From: Catenulispora pinistramenti | Lineage (GTDB): Bacteria; Actinomycetota; Actinomycetes; Streptomycetales; Catenulisporaceae | Assembly (NCBI RefSeq): GCF_018274385.1 | Contig: NZ_JAAFYZ010000046.1 | Span: 1 to 56,804, forward strand | DNA length: 56,804 nt | Direction: 5' to 3' | Shown here: positions 33,806 through 42,822 of the stretch, in pieces | Position numbering within the stretch: position 1 is the first letter of the stretch | How the letters are laid out: each line of letters starts with the position of its first letter | The notes under the pieces: generated by a model | Told to the model about the DNA's origin: nothing | The model's input: only the letters and a program-made list of their open reading frames with translations | The model's database searches: none | Made by a program: the position numbers and the translations under genes

Positions 33806-35134
33806 GTGGACACACCGCCGCTCTACCTACAGGGACACGTTGCCCCCGTGGCCCGCGAGATCGAAGGCCGCGACCTGGCGGTCAGGGGCGCTCTCCCGCC
33901 CGAACTGGACGGCCGCTACTTCCGCAACGGCCCCAACCCCCGCCCCGGCGAGGATCCCGGGCACTGGTTCACCGGGCCCGGGATGCTGCACGGCATCCGC
34001 CTGGAAGGCGGCCGCGCTCGCTGGTATCGCAACCGCTGGATCCGCACCGCGGCATTCGACGGAGCGCCGCGCTACAAGCCGGACGGCTCCCCCGACCCGG
34101 CCGTATCACCGGCCAACACCAGCGTCATCCGGCACGGCGGGCGCATCCTGGCCCTGGTGGAGACCGGGCTGCCCTACGAGGTCTCCCCCGAGCTGGACAC
34201 ACTGGGCCCTTTCGACTTCGGCGGGCGACTCACCACGGCGATGACCGCCCACCCCAAACAGGACCCCGCCACCGGCGACCTTCACTTCTTCGGCTACGGC
34301 GCCGTTCCGCCCTATCTCACCTACCACCGCGCGACCGCCGACGGCCGCCTGGTGGAGAGCCGCGAAGTGCGGGTCCCCGGGCCGACGATGATGCACGACT
34401 TCGCCATCACCGAACATCACGTCATCTGGCTCGACCTCCCCGTCGTCTTCGACCCGCACCTGCTCGGCCGCACGATCCCCTACCGCTGGGACGACGCCTA
34501 CCGAGCCCGTCTCGGAGTCATGGAACAGCGCGGCGACGCGCCGGTGCGCTGGTATGAGGTCGAGCCCGGATACGTCTTCCACATCGGCAACGCCCGCGAG
34601 GATCCCGACGGCCGCATCAAGCTCGACGCCGTCCGCTACAACCGCGATGCGTTTGCCCGCACCTGGGGCTCCATCGGCGGTGTCGGCGACAGCAGTGGGC
34701 CGCGAATCAGCCCGAACGATCGCCCGACGCTGTACTGCTGGATCCTCGACCCGGCCACCGGCCGAGCCGTGGAGCAGCCGCTGGACGACCGCGCGATCGA
34801 ATTCCCCACCCTGAACGACGCCCACGTGGGCCGCTCCAGCCGCTATCGCTACGCAGTCCGCGACGACGGGGTCGTCAAGTACGACCTGACCCTCGGCAGC
34901 GCCTCCAGGTATGACGCCGGCGAGGGGCAGGCCCCGGGTGAGGCGGTCTTCGTCCCCGCCGCCGACGACCGCGCGGAGGACGCCGGCTGGCTGCTCACCA
35001 TCGTCTCCGACCGGGCCGGCCGCGGCTCGGAACTCCAGGTGCTGGACGCCGCCGATCTGCGCCTGACCGCGGCCGTCCCGCTCCCCCAACGCGTACCGGC
35101 CGGCTTCCACGGCGCTTGGCTGCCCCAGCCGTGA
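33806..35134 (+). CDS. Carotenoid oxygenase family (RPE65/apocarotenoid or stilbene-cleaving type)
   Basis: 442 residues from the GTG at 33806. The four iron-binding histidines of the family are visible: His149 (TAHPK), His197 (MMHDF), His259 (VFHIGN) and His435 (GFHGAW). The N-terminal LDGRYFRNGPNP and FTGPGMLHG are diagnostic. It cleaves a conjugated double bond with O2, in a carotenoid, apocarotenoid or phenolic stilbene. An upstream in-frame ATG (33767) would start inside the operator pair, so the GTG with GAGAGGG nearby is preferred. Confidence 0.88.
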   Translation: MDTPPLYLQGHVAPVAREIEGRDLAVRGALPPELDGRYFRNGPNPRPGEDPGHWFTGPGMLHGIRLEGGRARWYRNRWIRTAAFDGAPRYKPDGSPDPAVSPANTSVIRHGGRILALVETGLPYEVSPELDTLGPFDFGGRLTTAMTAHPKQDPATGDLHFFGYGAVPPYLTYHRATADGRLVESREVRVPGPTMMHDFAITEHHVIWLDLPVVFDPHLLGRTIPYRWDDAYRARLGVMEQRGDAPVRWYEVEPGYVFHIGNAREDPDGRIKLDAVRYNRDAFARTWGSIGGVGDSSGPRISPNDRPTLYCWILDPATGRAVEQPLDDRAIEFPTLNDAHVGRSSRYRYAVRDDGVVKYDLTLGSASRYDAGEGQAPGEAVFVPAADDRAEDAGWLLTIVSDRAGRGSELQVLDAADLRLTAAVPLPQRVPAGFHGAWLPQP

Positions 35135-35219
35135 TCCACCAGGCCGACGCGGCCGGCAGTGGATTCGGCTTCGCCCCGACAGATCCGGCACATCGAACCT
35201 CACCGAGAGGCAATAGATC

Positions 35220-35786
35220 ATGAGCTACCTACGCGGCTTCGCCCCCTGGATCGTGTACGCCGCCGTCTCCAGCGCCAGCTGGCAGTGGGCTGCGATAGCG
35301 GGGCTCCTGCTCGGGGTCCGCGTCGTGGCACTGAGCCACCGCGCGGGTATGGCAGCAGACGCTCTCATTCTGGAGATCAGCACCATCGGCTACTTCGTCG
35401 TGCTGACGGGCGTCGCCTTCGCCACCCCGCACTCGGGCCTGCACAGCTACGACGGCGCGCTCTCCTTCGGCTGGCTGGCGCTCACCGCCTGGGCCACCAT
35501 CGGCGTCGGGCGCCCGTTCACCCTTGGCATCGCCCGCCGCAACGCCCCGCCCCAGCTCTGGGACACCCCCCAGTTCCTCCGCGTGAACACCATCATCACC
35601 ACGGTCTGGGCCGCGGCGTTCACCGTGACCGCCGCGGTGGTCGCGGTCTGCGAGGAAACGCACAGCCCGACCCTGGTGCGGATCGGTTGCCAGGTGGTCG
35701 GATTCCTCATCCCGGCAACGTTCACCCGCTGGTACCCCCGCGCGCTCCAAGCCCGCCAGGCCGCCGCCGCCCCAGCCCAGTCCTGA
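35220..35786 (+). CDS. Hypothetical multi-pass membrane protein
   Basis: 188 residues with about five hydrophobic segments (roughly 8-35, 48-69, 80-97, 120-143, 150-167) and a short Ala-rich cytosolic tail. No family is recognised. GAGAGG precedes the ATG. It lies 85 bases after the carotenoid-oxygenase gene on the same strand and may serve transport or storage of its lipophilic substrate (inference). Confidence 0.75.
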   Translation: MSYLRGFAPWIVYAAVSSASWQWAAIAGLLLGVRVVALSHRAGMAADALILEISTIGYFVVLTGVAFATPHSGLHSYDGALSFGWLALTAWATIGVGRPFTLGIARRNAPPQLWDTPQFLRVNTIITTVWAAAFTVTAAVVAVCEETHSPTLVRIGCQVVGFLIPATFTRWYPRALQARQAAAAPAQS

Positions 35787-35859
35787 GTCGCGAACCGAGG
35801 CAAGGACGCCGGCCGACGACGATCTCCAAACCCGAGCGCGGTATTCCAGGAGGAATCAG

Positions 35860-37884
35860 ATGGATCACTGGCACGGTCCGGTGGTCACCGATCGAGCGAG
35901 GACCCTTGCTGATCGGCTTGGCAGCGCACGGAAACGGACCTTCGTCGGCCGCGCGACTGAACGCGCCCTGTTCCGGTCCGCCCTGGAAGGCGGCGAGGAC
36001 ACCTTCTCAGTCCTCTACCTGCACGGGCCCGGCGGCATCGGCAAGACCACGTTGTTGCGGCGCCTGGGCGATGACGCGCGAGCCGCGGGGCGTCGCGTGG
36101 TGCAGGTCGATGGCCGGACTGTGGAGGCGACCCCGGCCGGGTTCTCGGCGGAGGCCGCGGACGCCATGTCCGTCGGCGGTGTCGTACTGCTCATCGACAC
36201 CTTCGAACACTGCCAGGGACTGGAGCCGTGGCTGCGCACCCGGTTCCTCCCACAGCTGCCGTTCGACGCCGTCGTCGTGATCGCCGGCCGGCTGCCGCCG
36301 GACGCACGCTGGCGCGTCGACCCCGACTGGAACGACGCGCTCCGGGTCATCAGCATCGGCGGCCTGTCCCCGGACGAGGCCCGCGCTCTGGTGGCGACAA
36401 GGAATGTGGCCCCGGCGTTCCACAAGGGAATACTCGCCTCAGCCGGGGGCCATCCTCTCGCTTTGACCTTGGCGGCGGAGGCCGCGGCCGGGGAATACGA
36501 AGGATGGGGCACTGGGGCGTCCGACCGCGACATGGTCCGGGTCCTGTTGAGTCAGCTGGTCGGCGAGGTGCCATCGCATGGGCATCGGCGGGTACTTGAG
36601 GCCTGCGCGCTGGTGGAGACGACGACGCTGGAGATGCTCCGTGAGATCGCGGGATCGTCGGCGGAGGAGCTGTTCGACTGGCTGTACGGACTGCCGTTCA
36701 CCGAGTCGGGCCGCAACGGCGTCTTCCCCCACGACGTCGTCCGCGACCCGCTCATCGCCGATCTGCGCTGGCGTGATCCCAGCGGGTTCGGCGCTCTGCT
36801 CCAGCGACTTCACACCTACCTGGTCGACCGGGTCCGTTCGGCGCCGGAGAACTCGGTCATGGAAGTCACCCGTTCACTGATCTATCTGTACCGCACCGGC
36901 AGCGGCGTCGCGGACTACGTCACCTGGACGGGCGGCGGAGGGGAATACGAGGACGTCTACCGGCCGGAGCACCGCGCGACGGTACTCCGCTTGGCGTGCG
37001 AGGCCGAAGGCCCCGAGTCCGCGCGCCTCGCAGAATTCTGGCTGGCGCGCCAGCCTGAGGGATTCCGTCTGTATCGCCGCGTCGAGACCGACGAGGTGAT
37101 CGCGTTCATGGCCTGGCTGCGGCTCCACAGCCCGGACGGTGAGGAGATCGCGGCCGACCCCGTTGTCGCCGCGGCGTGGCAGCACGTCCAGACACACAGC
37201 CCCTCCCGGGCCGGCGAACACATCACCGTGTCCCGGTTCGCCGTCGACCCGGCCTCCGCCGGCCGCACGTCGCCCGCGGTGGATCTGATGGTGACCCGGT
37301 CCACCGCCGAGTGGCTGCGGGCCCGCCGCGTGTCGTGGTCGTTCATGACCGCCGTCGACGCCGAGTTCTGGCGGCCGCAGATGACCGCCGTCGAACACGA
37401 GCCGATAGCCCTCGACATCCGCGTCGGCCGCCAAAGGACGGCGCTGTTCGGCCACGATTGGCGAGTGCGGCCAGTCGACGATTGGCTCGACAGGCTTTCC
37501 GGCGAGCTGGTGTCCGGCGAGCTCGAACCCGCCCCGCCCGGGTCTCGGATTCTGCCGCGAGACACGTTCGACACAGCCGTCCGCTCCGCGCTGCGCGATC
37601 TGGCGGACATCACGGCCCTGCGTGGGAACCCCCTGTGCTCGACCCGGCTGGCCGAGGACGGACCGGCGCTGCGCACCCTGGTCACCGATGCCGTCGAGGC
37701 TTTGGCCGATCCTTACCCCAAACAGCACCGCGCCGTTCGGACGACTTATCTACAGCGGGTGCCGACCCAGGAGGCCGCGGCCGAACGGCTGCAACTCCCG
37801 TTCAGCACCTACCGCCGCCACCTCACCGCGGGGGTGACCGCGGTGTGCGAGCGACTCTGGGAAATCGAGTTGGACACGGAATGA
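35860..37884 (+). CDS. STAND-like ATPase regulator with C-terminal HTH-like region
   Basis: 674 residues. Walker A GPGGIGKTT is at 56-64 and Walker B VVLLIDTFEH at about 108-117, followed by GGLSPDEARALV and ASAGGHPLALTLAA, the usual NB-ARC/AAA_16 relay parts. The middle lacks recognisable repeats. The last 45 residues (PTQEAAAERLQLPFSTYRRHL) look like a sigma-4/HTH-type helix pair, so it may be an ATP-dependent transcription factor. AGGAGG lies seven bases before the ATG. Confidence 0.75.
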   Translation: MDHWHGPVVTDRARTLADRLGSARKRTFVGRATERALFRSALEGGEDTFSVLYLHGPGGIGKTTLLRRLGDDARAAGRRVVQVDGRTVEATPAGFSAEAADAMSVGGVVLLIDTFEHCQGLEPWLRTRFLPQLPFDAVVVIAGRLPPDARWRVDPDWNDALRVISIGGLSPDEARALVATRNVAPAFHKGILASAGGHPLALTLAAEAAAGEYEGWGTGASDRDMVRVLLSQLVGEVPSHGHRRVLEACALVETTTLEMLREIAGSSAEELFDWLYGLPFTESGRNGVFPHDVVRDPLIADLRWRDPSGFGALLQRLHTYLVDRVRSAPENSVMEVTRSLIYLYRTGSGVADYVTWTGGGGEYEDVYRPEHRATVLRLACEAEGPESARLAEFWLARQPEGFRLYRRVETDEVIAFMAWLRLHSPDGEEIAADPVVAAAWQHVQTHSPSRAGEHITVSRFAVDPASAGRTSPAVDLMVTRSTAEWLRARRVSWSFMTAVDAEFWRPQMTAVEHEPIALDIRVGRQRTALFGHDWRVRPVDDWLDRLSGELVSGELEPAPPGSRILPRDTFDTAVRSALRDLADITALRGNPLCSTRLAEDGPALRTLVTDAVEALADPYPKQHRAVRTTYLQRVPTQEAAAERLQLPFSTYRRHLTAGVTAVCERLWEIELDTE

Positions 37885-37974
37885 GCGACGGCGCGCCACT
37901 GCGAGCATTCTGAGACTGAGCGCCGGATGAGCACCGATCGGACTGGCCGATGAGCACACCGGCGACGACGCTGG

Positions 37975-38004
37975 GACCGGAGCGACGAGCCTGACGCTCC
38001 GGTC
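37975..38004. terminator. Hairpin between the STAND-like gene and hydrolase
   Basis: GACCGGAGCG (37975-37984) pairs with 37995-38004 across a ten-base loop. It may terminate the upstream gene or fold in the hydrolase leader. Confidence 0.6.
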
Positions 38005-38036
38005 GACCGCAGCTGGACTATTCATAGGAGTACGCA

Positions 38037-38783
38037 ATGCCACTGGTTCTCGTTCACGGCGTCCCAGAAGCCGACACTATCTGGGAAGGACTGCGTAGCG
38101 AACTCGACCGCGACGACGTGATCACGTTGTCGCCTCCGGGATTCGGAGCTCCGGTCCCGGAGGGCTTTGGAGCGACGAGCGACGGCTATCTCGCCTGGCT
38201 GATCGATGCCCTGGAAGCGCTTGACGGACCTGTCGACCTTGTGGGGCACGACTGGGGCGGCGGGCACGTGCTGCGCGTGGCGGCGACCCGGCCCGATCTG
38301 ATCCGTTCGTGGTGTATCGACATGGCCGGGATCACCGACCCCGCCTACGTGTGGCATGACCTCGCGCAGGCCTGGCAGACCCCGGGGGTCGGCGAGGCGG
38401 CGATCGCCGAGATGTTCGGAGCCCCGCTGGAGGCCCGAATCGAGAGCTGGGTGGGATTCGGCGCAGATGCCGAGACCGCCCGGAAACTGGCCCTGGCCGG
38501 CACTCCTGCGATGGGCGCGTGCATCCTGACCCTGTACCGCTCCTCTCTCCAGCCCAAGCTCACCGAATGGGGCATCGAGTTGGACACCGCCGAGCGCCGG
38601 CCAGGCCTGGTCATCAACGCCACCGAGGACGGGTACGTCGGCGGCCCTGACTCGGCACATCGCGCCGCCCTGCGATTCGGCGCCCAGGAGGCCCGCCTCG
38701 AAGGGCTTGGGCATTGGTGGATGCTGCAGAACCCCCGATTGGGTGCCGCAGCCCTGAACAAGTTCTATACGACTGTCGCATAG
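38037..38783 (+). CDS. Alpha/beta hydrolase with Asp nucleophile (epoxide hydrolase/dehalogenase-like)
   Basis: 248 residues. HGVPEADTIWEGL holds the oxyanion strand; the nucleophile elbow is GHDWGG (70-75) with Asp72 rather than Ser, as in epoxide hydrolases and haloalkane dehalogenases. The catalytic His is in GLGHWWML near the end. AGGAG lies eight bases before the ATG. Confidence 0.82.
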   Translation: MPLVLVHGVPEADTIWEGLRSELDRDDVITLSPPGFGAPVPEGFGATSDGYLAWLIDALEALDGPVDLVGHDWGGGHVLRVAATRPDLIRSWCIDMAGITDPAYVWHDLAQAWQTPGVGEAAIAEMFGAPLEARIESWVGFGADAETARKLALAGTPAMGACILTLYRSSLQPKLTEWGIELDTAERRPGLVINATEDGYVGGPDSAHRAALRFGAQEARLEGLGHWWMLQNPRLGAAALNKFYTTVA

Positions 38784-39001
38784 CTGCGCGGCAACGCCGC
38801 CGCAGCCTCTGGACAACAGCGAAGTTCCACCTGGATGATGCGAACTCGCTTCGGAGAGACCAGCGGCCTTCCGGGGACGCCGCCTCGGCGCCCCCGGAGA
38901 CCCCGCTCCCGCCGGATGAGCACAGAGTGAGCAGGGATCGAGCGAAATCGGCCGCCAACTGGCCTGTTCGTTGATCGCCTCGTCGGCGCACAGTTCCCGC
39001 C

Positions 39002-40324
39002 ATGGGAAAAACCAGACAGGCCGTCGTCCTCGGAGCCGGAATCGCCGGCCTCACAGCAGCCCGAGCCCTCTCGGACACCTTCGAGTCAGTAGTGATCATC
39101 GAGCGGGATCAGCTCCCTGCCGGGCCCGAGGACCGGCGCGGCATCCCTCAAGGGCGACACGTACACGGGCTGCTGGCGCGCGGCCTCAGGGCCCTGGAGG
39201 ATCTCTTCCCAGGCTTCGAGGACGATCTCGTCGCGGCGGGAGGCATCCGCGGCGACATCCAGTCGGGAATCCACTGGCACATCGACGGACATCTCCTGCG
39301 GCCGGACCCCTCCGGGCTGATCGGGGTCGCCGCCAGCCGGCCGCTGGTCGAATTCGGTGTCCGACAGCGGGTGTCCAAGCTGCCCGGCGTCACGTTCATC
39401 GACAACTGCGACATCATGAACTTGGTGACCACGCCCGACAACAGCCGCGTGACCGGAGTGGGGGTCATCTCGCGCGTGGACGGATCGTCGGCGTCGGTGA
39501 TCGAGGCGGACCTGGTGGTCGATGCCACGGGCCGGGGTTCGCGCGCTCCGGTCTGGCTGAAGGAACTCGGCTACCCAGAACCGCCGGAGCACCGGCTGAA
39601 CGTCGACATCAGCTACGTGACGTGGCACTTCAAGCGGGAACCACACCACGAAAGCCTTCCGGTCGGGACGTCGATCAGCGCATACCCGGGCTCCAGACGC
39701 AGCGGCTTCCTGATGGCCGTGGAGGGCGATCGATTCGTGCTCAGCACCGGCGGCATCTTCGGCGAGCGCCCGCCGGACGACGCCTCCGGCCTCGCCGCCT
39801 TCGCCGCATCGCTGCCGAGCAGCGCGTTCGCGGACTTCCTGCCGACCGCGACCCTCATCGACGGGCCGATCAAGAATCGGTACCCCAGCACCGTACGCAA
39901 ACACTACGAGAAGCTGGGCTCCTTCCCCCAGGGATTCCTCGTCATCGGCGACGCCCTGTGCAGTTTCAACCCGGTGTACGGCCAGGGAATGTCCGTGGCC
40001 GCCATGGAAGCGCTTCTGCTTCGCGACGTCGTCTCGGCTGAATCCGGCGACACGGCCAAGGAGTTCTTCCGGAAAGCAGCGCGAATCATCGAGATCCCAT
40101 GGACCATCGCCGCCGGATCCGACATGCGACACCCGGAATCCGGGGTCGAAGCCCCACTGCAGAACCGGATCATCAACCGGTACCTGGGCCGCCTGTACCG
40201 GGTCGCCGCCGACGACGCGGATGTGGCACGAGCGTTTCTCCGTGTCCTGAACCTTCTGGACTCCCCCGACAAGCTGCTAGCCCCCGGAACCGCGTGGCGC
40301 GTGGCCCGCGGCCCGAACCGCTAG
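39002..40324 (+). CDS. FAD-dependent oxidoreductase (geranylgeranyl-reductase/halogenase-like fold)
   Basis: 440 residues. GAGIAG (11-16) is the Rossmann motif, GRHVHGLLARGLRALE and VVDATGRGSRAPVWL are the mid-protein signatures, and GDALCSFNPVYGQGMS is the second FAD motif found in flavin hydroxylases, halogenases and prenyl reductases. No halogenase WxWxIP motif is seen. The substrate is unknown; lipophilic substrates would fit the nearby carotenoid-cleaving enzyme. The 218 bases upstream hold nothing recognisable. Confidence 0.85.
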   Translation: MGKTRQAVVLGAGIAGLTAARALSDTFESVVIIERDQLPAGPEDRRGIPQGRHVHGLLARGLRALEDLFPGFEDDLVAAGGIRGDIQSGIHWHIDGHLLRPDPSGLIGVAASRPLVEFGVRQRVSKLPGVTFIDNCDIMNLVTTPDNSRVTGVGVISRVDGSSASVIEADLVVDATGRGSRAPVWLKELGYPEPPEHRLNVDISYVTWHFKREPHHESLPVGTSISAYPGSRRSGFLMAVEGDRFVLSTGGIFGERPPDDASGLAAFAASLPSSAFADFLPTATLIDGPIKNRYPSTVRKHYEKLGSFPQGFLVIGDALCSFNPVYGQGMSVAAMEALLLRDVVSAESGDTAKEFFRKAARIIEIPWTIAAGSDMRHPESGVEAPLQNRIINRYLGRLYRVAADDADVARAFLRVLNLLDSPDKLLAPGTAWRVARGPNR

Positions 40325-40816
40325 CACCACCGGGCGAGAGTTGTGGTTGAGCGCTGAGCGCGGGTTCAGTCGATCGTCACTGGCGGCGAGTTCGTGCGGG
40401 TAGGGCCCGGTCAGAACGCGAGGCGGTCGGTCGGGGACCTCGGCCGATCGCGGGTGGGGCAGGTAGGAGGTGGAGGCGCGCAGTCCTGCCACTCCGGAGG
40501 CGGCCGGATCGCCGCCGGATCCGCACGCTTGTCCTATCTCGACGACGCCGAAGTGAACAACTCCGTATATACGTCGGCCACCTCGGCGCGCTGCTCGGGC
40601 CATGGCCCGTGCCCGGACGCTCGCGATCGACTCCCGTGCCGACAGGTACCGGGCCCGGCGCTGCCTGATCCGCCCGGCGCCAAGTCAGGGTACGCATTCA
40701 TGATTCGGGCCAACGTTTCGGTATCCCGACGTGGTCTTAACACAGACAGCACATGGCCTCGCGCGCGGGGAACACCCGAGCGCCGGGGCCATGGTGACTA
40801 TCTGGAGGAACTGCTT
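40325..40816. other. 492-base intergenic stretch without a recognisable gene
   Basis: Neither strand gives a frame with clear G/C third-position bias or a known motif. It holds GTATATAC (about 40565-40572) and the leader of the secreted protein gene. It may contain a decayed gene on the minus strand (DVYTELFTSAS near 40535-40570), but no family could be named. Confidence 0.5.
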
Positions 40817-42808
40817 GTGCTAGTACTTTCCCGCCGTGTCCCGACCCTGGTGGCGGCCATGGCCCTGGGCGTGGTCACTGCCGCCGGTACCGCCGCGGCC
40901 GGTGCGGCGCCGTCCGAAACCGGTCCGGCCGCATCGCCGCTGCCGACCACTACCACGCAGATCAGTACCCTGCCGGACGGCGATCGGGTGCTCGTCACCG
41001 GCTCCGGTCCGGAGGCGACCACCGCGGTGCTGGGGCCGGACGGCCGCAGCGTCTCGTCGCTGCGCTACGCGCCGGACGGGCACCACACTTATGTCATCCC
41101 CGACTCCGTGCTGGCCGCGCCCGACCAGTTCGTAGCGTCGCGGTATCGGATCGCGGCGCTGAGCACGGGGAGTTCGCCGACCGTGGTGCCGCACTATCCG
41201 CTGAGCACCTTGCAGATCAACGGCGTGGGCCTGGACGGGACGGCCGCCGACGGCATGACGTTCCTGACCGACGTCGATGACGTCAACCGGTGGGGCCTGC
41301 CCGTCCCGCTCGTCAACGGGGTGGCTCGGGTCGCTGTGCCGGCCGGCCACTACACCGCGAACACTTTGTTCCAGAGCTACGACCCCACGACTCAGACTGC
41401 GAAGACGTGGGTGGTGACCCAACTCGACGTCACGGTCACCGGCGACGGCACGACCACGCTGACCGCCGACGAGCGCAGCGCGACCGCCCAAGTACAGGCG
41501 ACGACACCGCGACCGGCGACCAACGACAGCAGCTTCCTGTACTACGACAGCGTCGACGCCAACGGTAGTGACAGCTACCTCATGTCGTCCGCCGTCGGCA
41601 CCGGGACCACCTACGTCAGCCCCACGGCGAAGCCACGGTTCGGCGGCTTCAAGTACCAGCTGGTCGGCTGGGGCGCCGCGGGTCCGGCCGGAACCGCCGA
41701 CCCCTACCGCTACGACGTGATGTTCCCGGCCGCCGACCACATCGATGCGAACCAGACCTACAAGGTCGACCCCTCGACTCTGACCACTGTCCACAACACC
41801 CTGGTCAGCGACCCGAACAACCCCGATCACCGGGGGATTTTCATGGCCGGGCCGTCCTCTCCGGACTTCCTCTCCAATGTCGTCGGCGGACCCGTGACGT
41901 CTCCGGGCAGCCTGACCGAGTACGTCGGCGCGGTCGGCGACGGGAACTGGATCCGCGAGGTCGTCACCGATTCCCCGCCCTACACCGGCGGTTTTCCCTC
42001 CGAGCTCATCTTGCAGGCAACCGACCCGGCGTATGCCGGGCACACCGAGACCTGGCGCACCTGGGGCCGCGGTCCGCTGACGCCGCAGGCCGGCCAGTAC
42101 CAGGGCCCCATCCACTGCCGCGCGTGCGCCGACGGCGGCACGGTCGATCTCTCCCTGACCCCGTACCAGGACAGCTCGCCGGACACCCTCGGCGATCCGC
42201 TCGGCCCGATCACCGGCCACTTCACTGCCTACCGCGACGGCAACCAGGTGTTCTCACAGGACAACACCTTCGGGACCGAGCTGACCGGCCAGGCCCAGCA
42301 GCCCGGCACCTACCGGTTCGTCTACGACCAGGACCTGAGCCAGTTCCCGATCACCCAGTCCACGGTGAGCCACACCGACATCACGGTGCCCTACACCCCG
42401 GCCCCGGACCCGAAGTGGACACTGCCGGCCGTTGACCCCTGCTACGCGCAGGGCACCGGTACCACGCCGTGCTCGATCCTGCCGGTGATCAACCTGGACT
42501 ACCACTTGGCCACCGACGACACCAACACCGGCCACGGCCCGCTGGCGGCGCTGGACCTGCAGGTCGGCCACCAGAGCTACAACGGTGCCGGTGCGACGGC
42601 CGCCGCGACCGGCGCCACCGTGTCAGTGTCCTACGACAAGGGTGTGACGTGGACGGCCGCTTCGGTGGTTCCAGCCGGGGCGAACCACTTTGTGGCGTTG
42701 TGGAAGAACGGTGCCAAGGGCAGCACGCCGTGGTTGAAGGTGACCGCGACCGACACGCTGGGCGGTTCGATCACGCAGACCGTCGCCAACGCCTACACCA
42801 TCGGCTGA
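40817..42808 (+). CDS. Large secreted protein paired with S53 peptidase
   Basis: 663 residues from a GTG at 40817, with GGAGGA seven bases before it. The N-terminus (VLVLSRRVPTLVAAMALGVVTAAGTAAAGAAPSE) is a Sec signal peptide cleaved near residue 32. The rest is rich in Thr/Ser/Asp and beta-strand patterns with CRAC and a late Cys pair, and the C-terminal 100 residues look like a cell-surface beta-sandwich (VSVSYDKGVTWTAASVVPAG). No catalytic motif is seen. It lies 14 bases before the sedolisin gene and probably acts with it outside the cell. Confidence 0.82.
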   Translation: MLVLSRRVPTLVAAMALGVVTAAGTAAAGAAPSETGPAASPLPTTTTQISTLPDGDRVLVTGSGPEATTAVLGPDGRSVSSLRYAPDGHHTYVIPDSVLAAPDQFVASRYRIAALSTGSSPTVVPHYPLSTLQINGVGLDGTAADGMTFLTDVDDVNRWGLPVPLVNGVARVAVPAGHYTANTLFQSYDPTTQTAKTWVVTQLDVTVTGDGTTTLTADERSATAQVQATTPRPATNDSSFLYYDSVDANGSDSYLMSSAVGTGTTYVSPTAKPRFGGFKYQLVGWGAAGPAGTADPYRYDVMFPAADHIDANQTYKVDPSTLTTVHNTLVSDPNNPDHRGIFMAGPSSPDFLSNVVGGPVTSPGSLTEYVGAVGDGNWIREVVTDSPPYTGGFPSELILQATDPAYAGHTETWRTWGRGPLTPQAGQYQGPIHCRACADGGTVDLSLTPYQDSSPDTLGDPLGPITGHFTAYRDGNQVFSQDNTFGTELTGQAQQPGTYRFVYDQDLSQFPITQSTVSHTDITVPYTPAPDPKWTLPAVDPCYAQGTGTTPCSILPVINLDYHLATDDTNTGHGPLAALDLQVGHQSYNGAGATAAATGATVSVSYDKGVTWTAASVVPAGANHFVALWKNGAKGSTPWLKVTATDTLGGSITQTVANAYTIG

Positions 42809-42822
42809 AGGGGATCAGGATC

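Noticed and set aside
40377..40752. Minus-strand frames upstream of the large secreted protein gene
   Set aside because: No consistent codon bias and no recognisable domain; listed only as an intergenic stretch.
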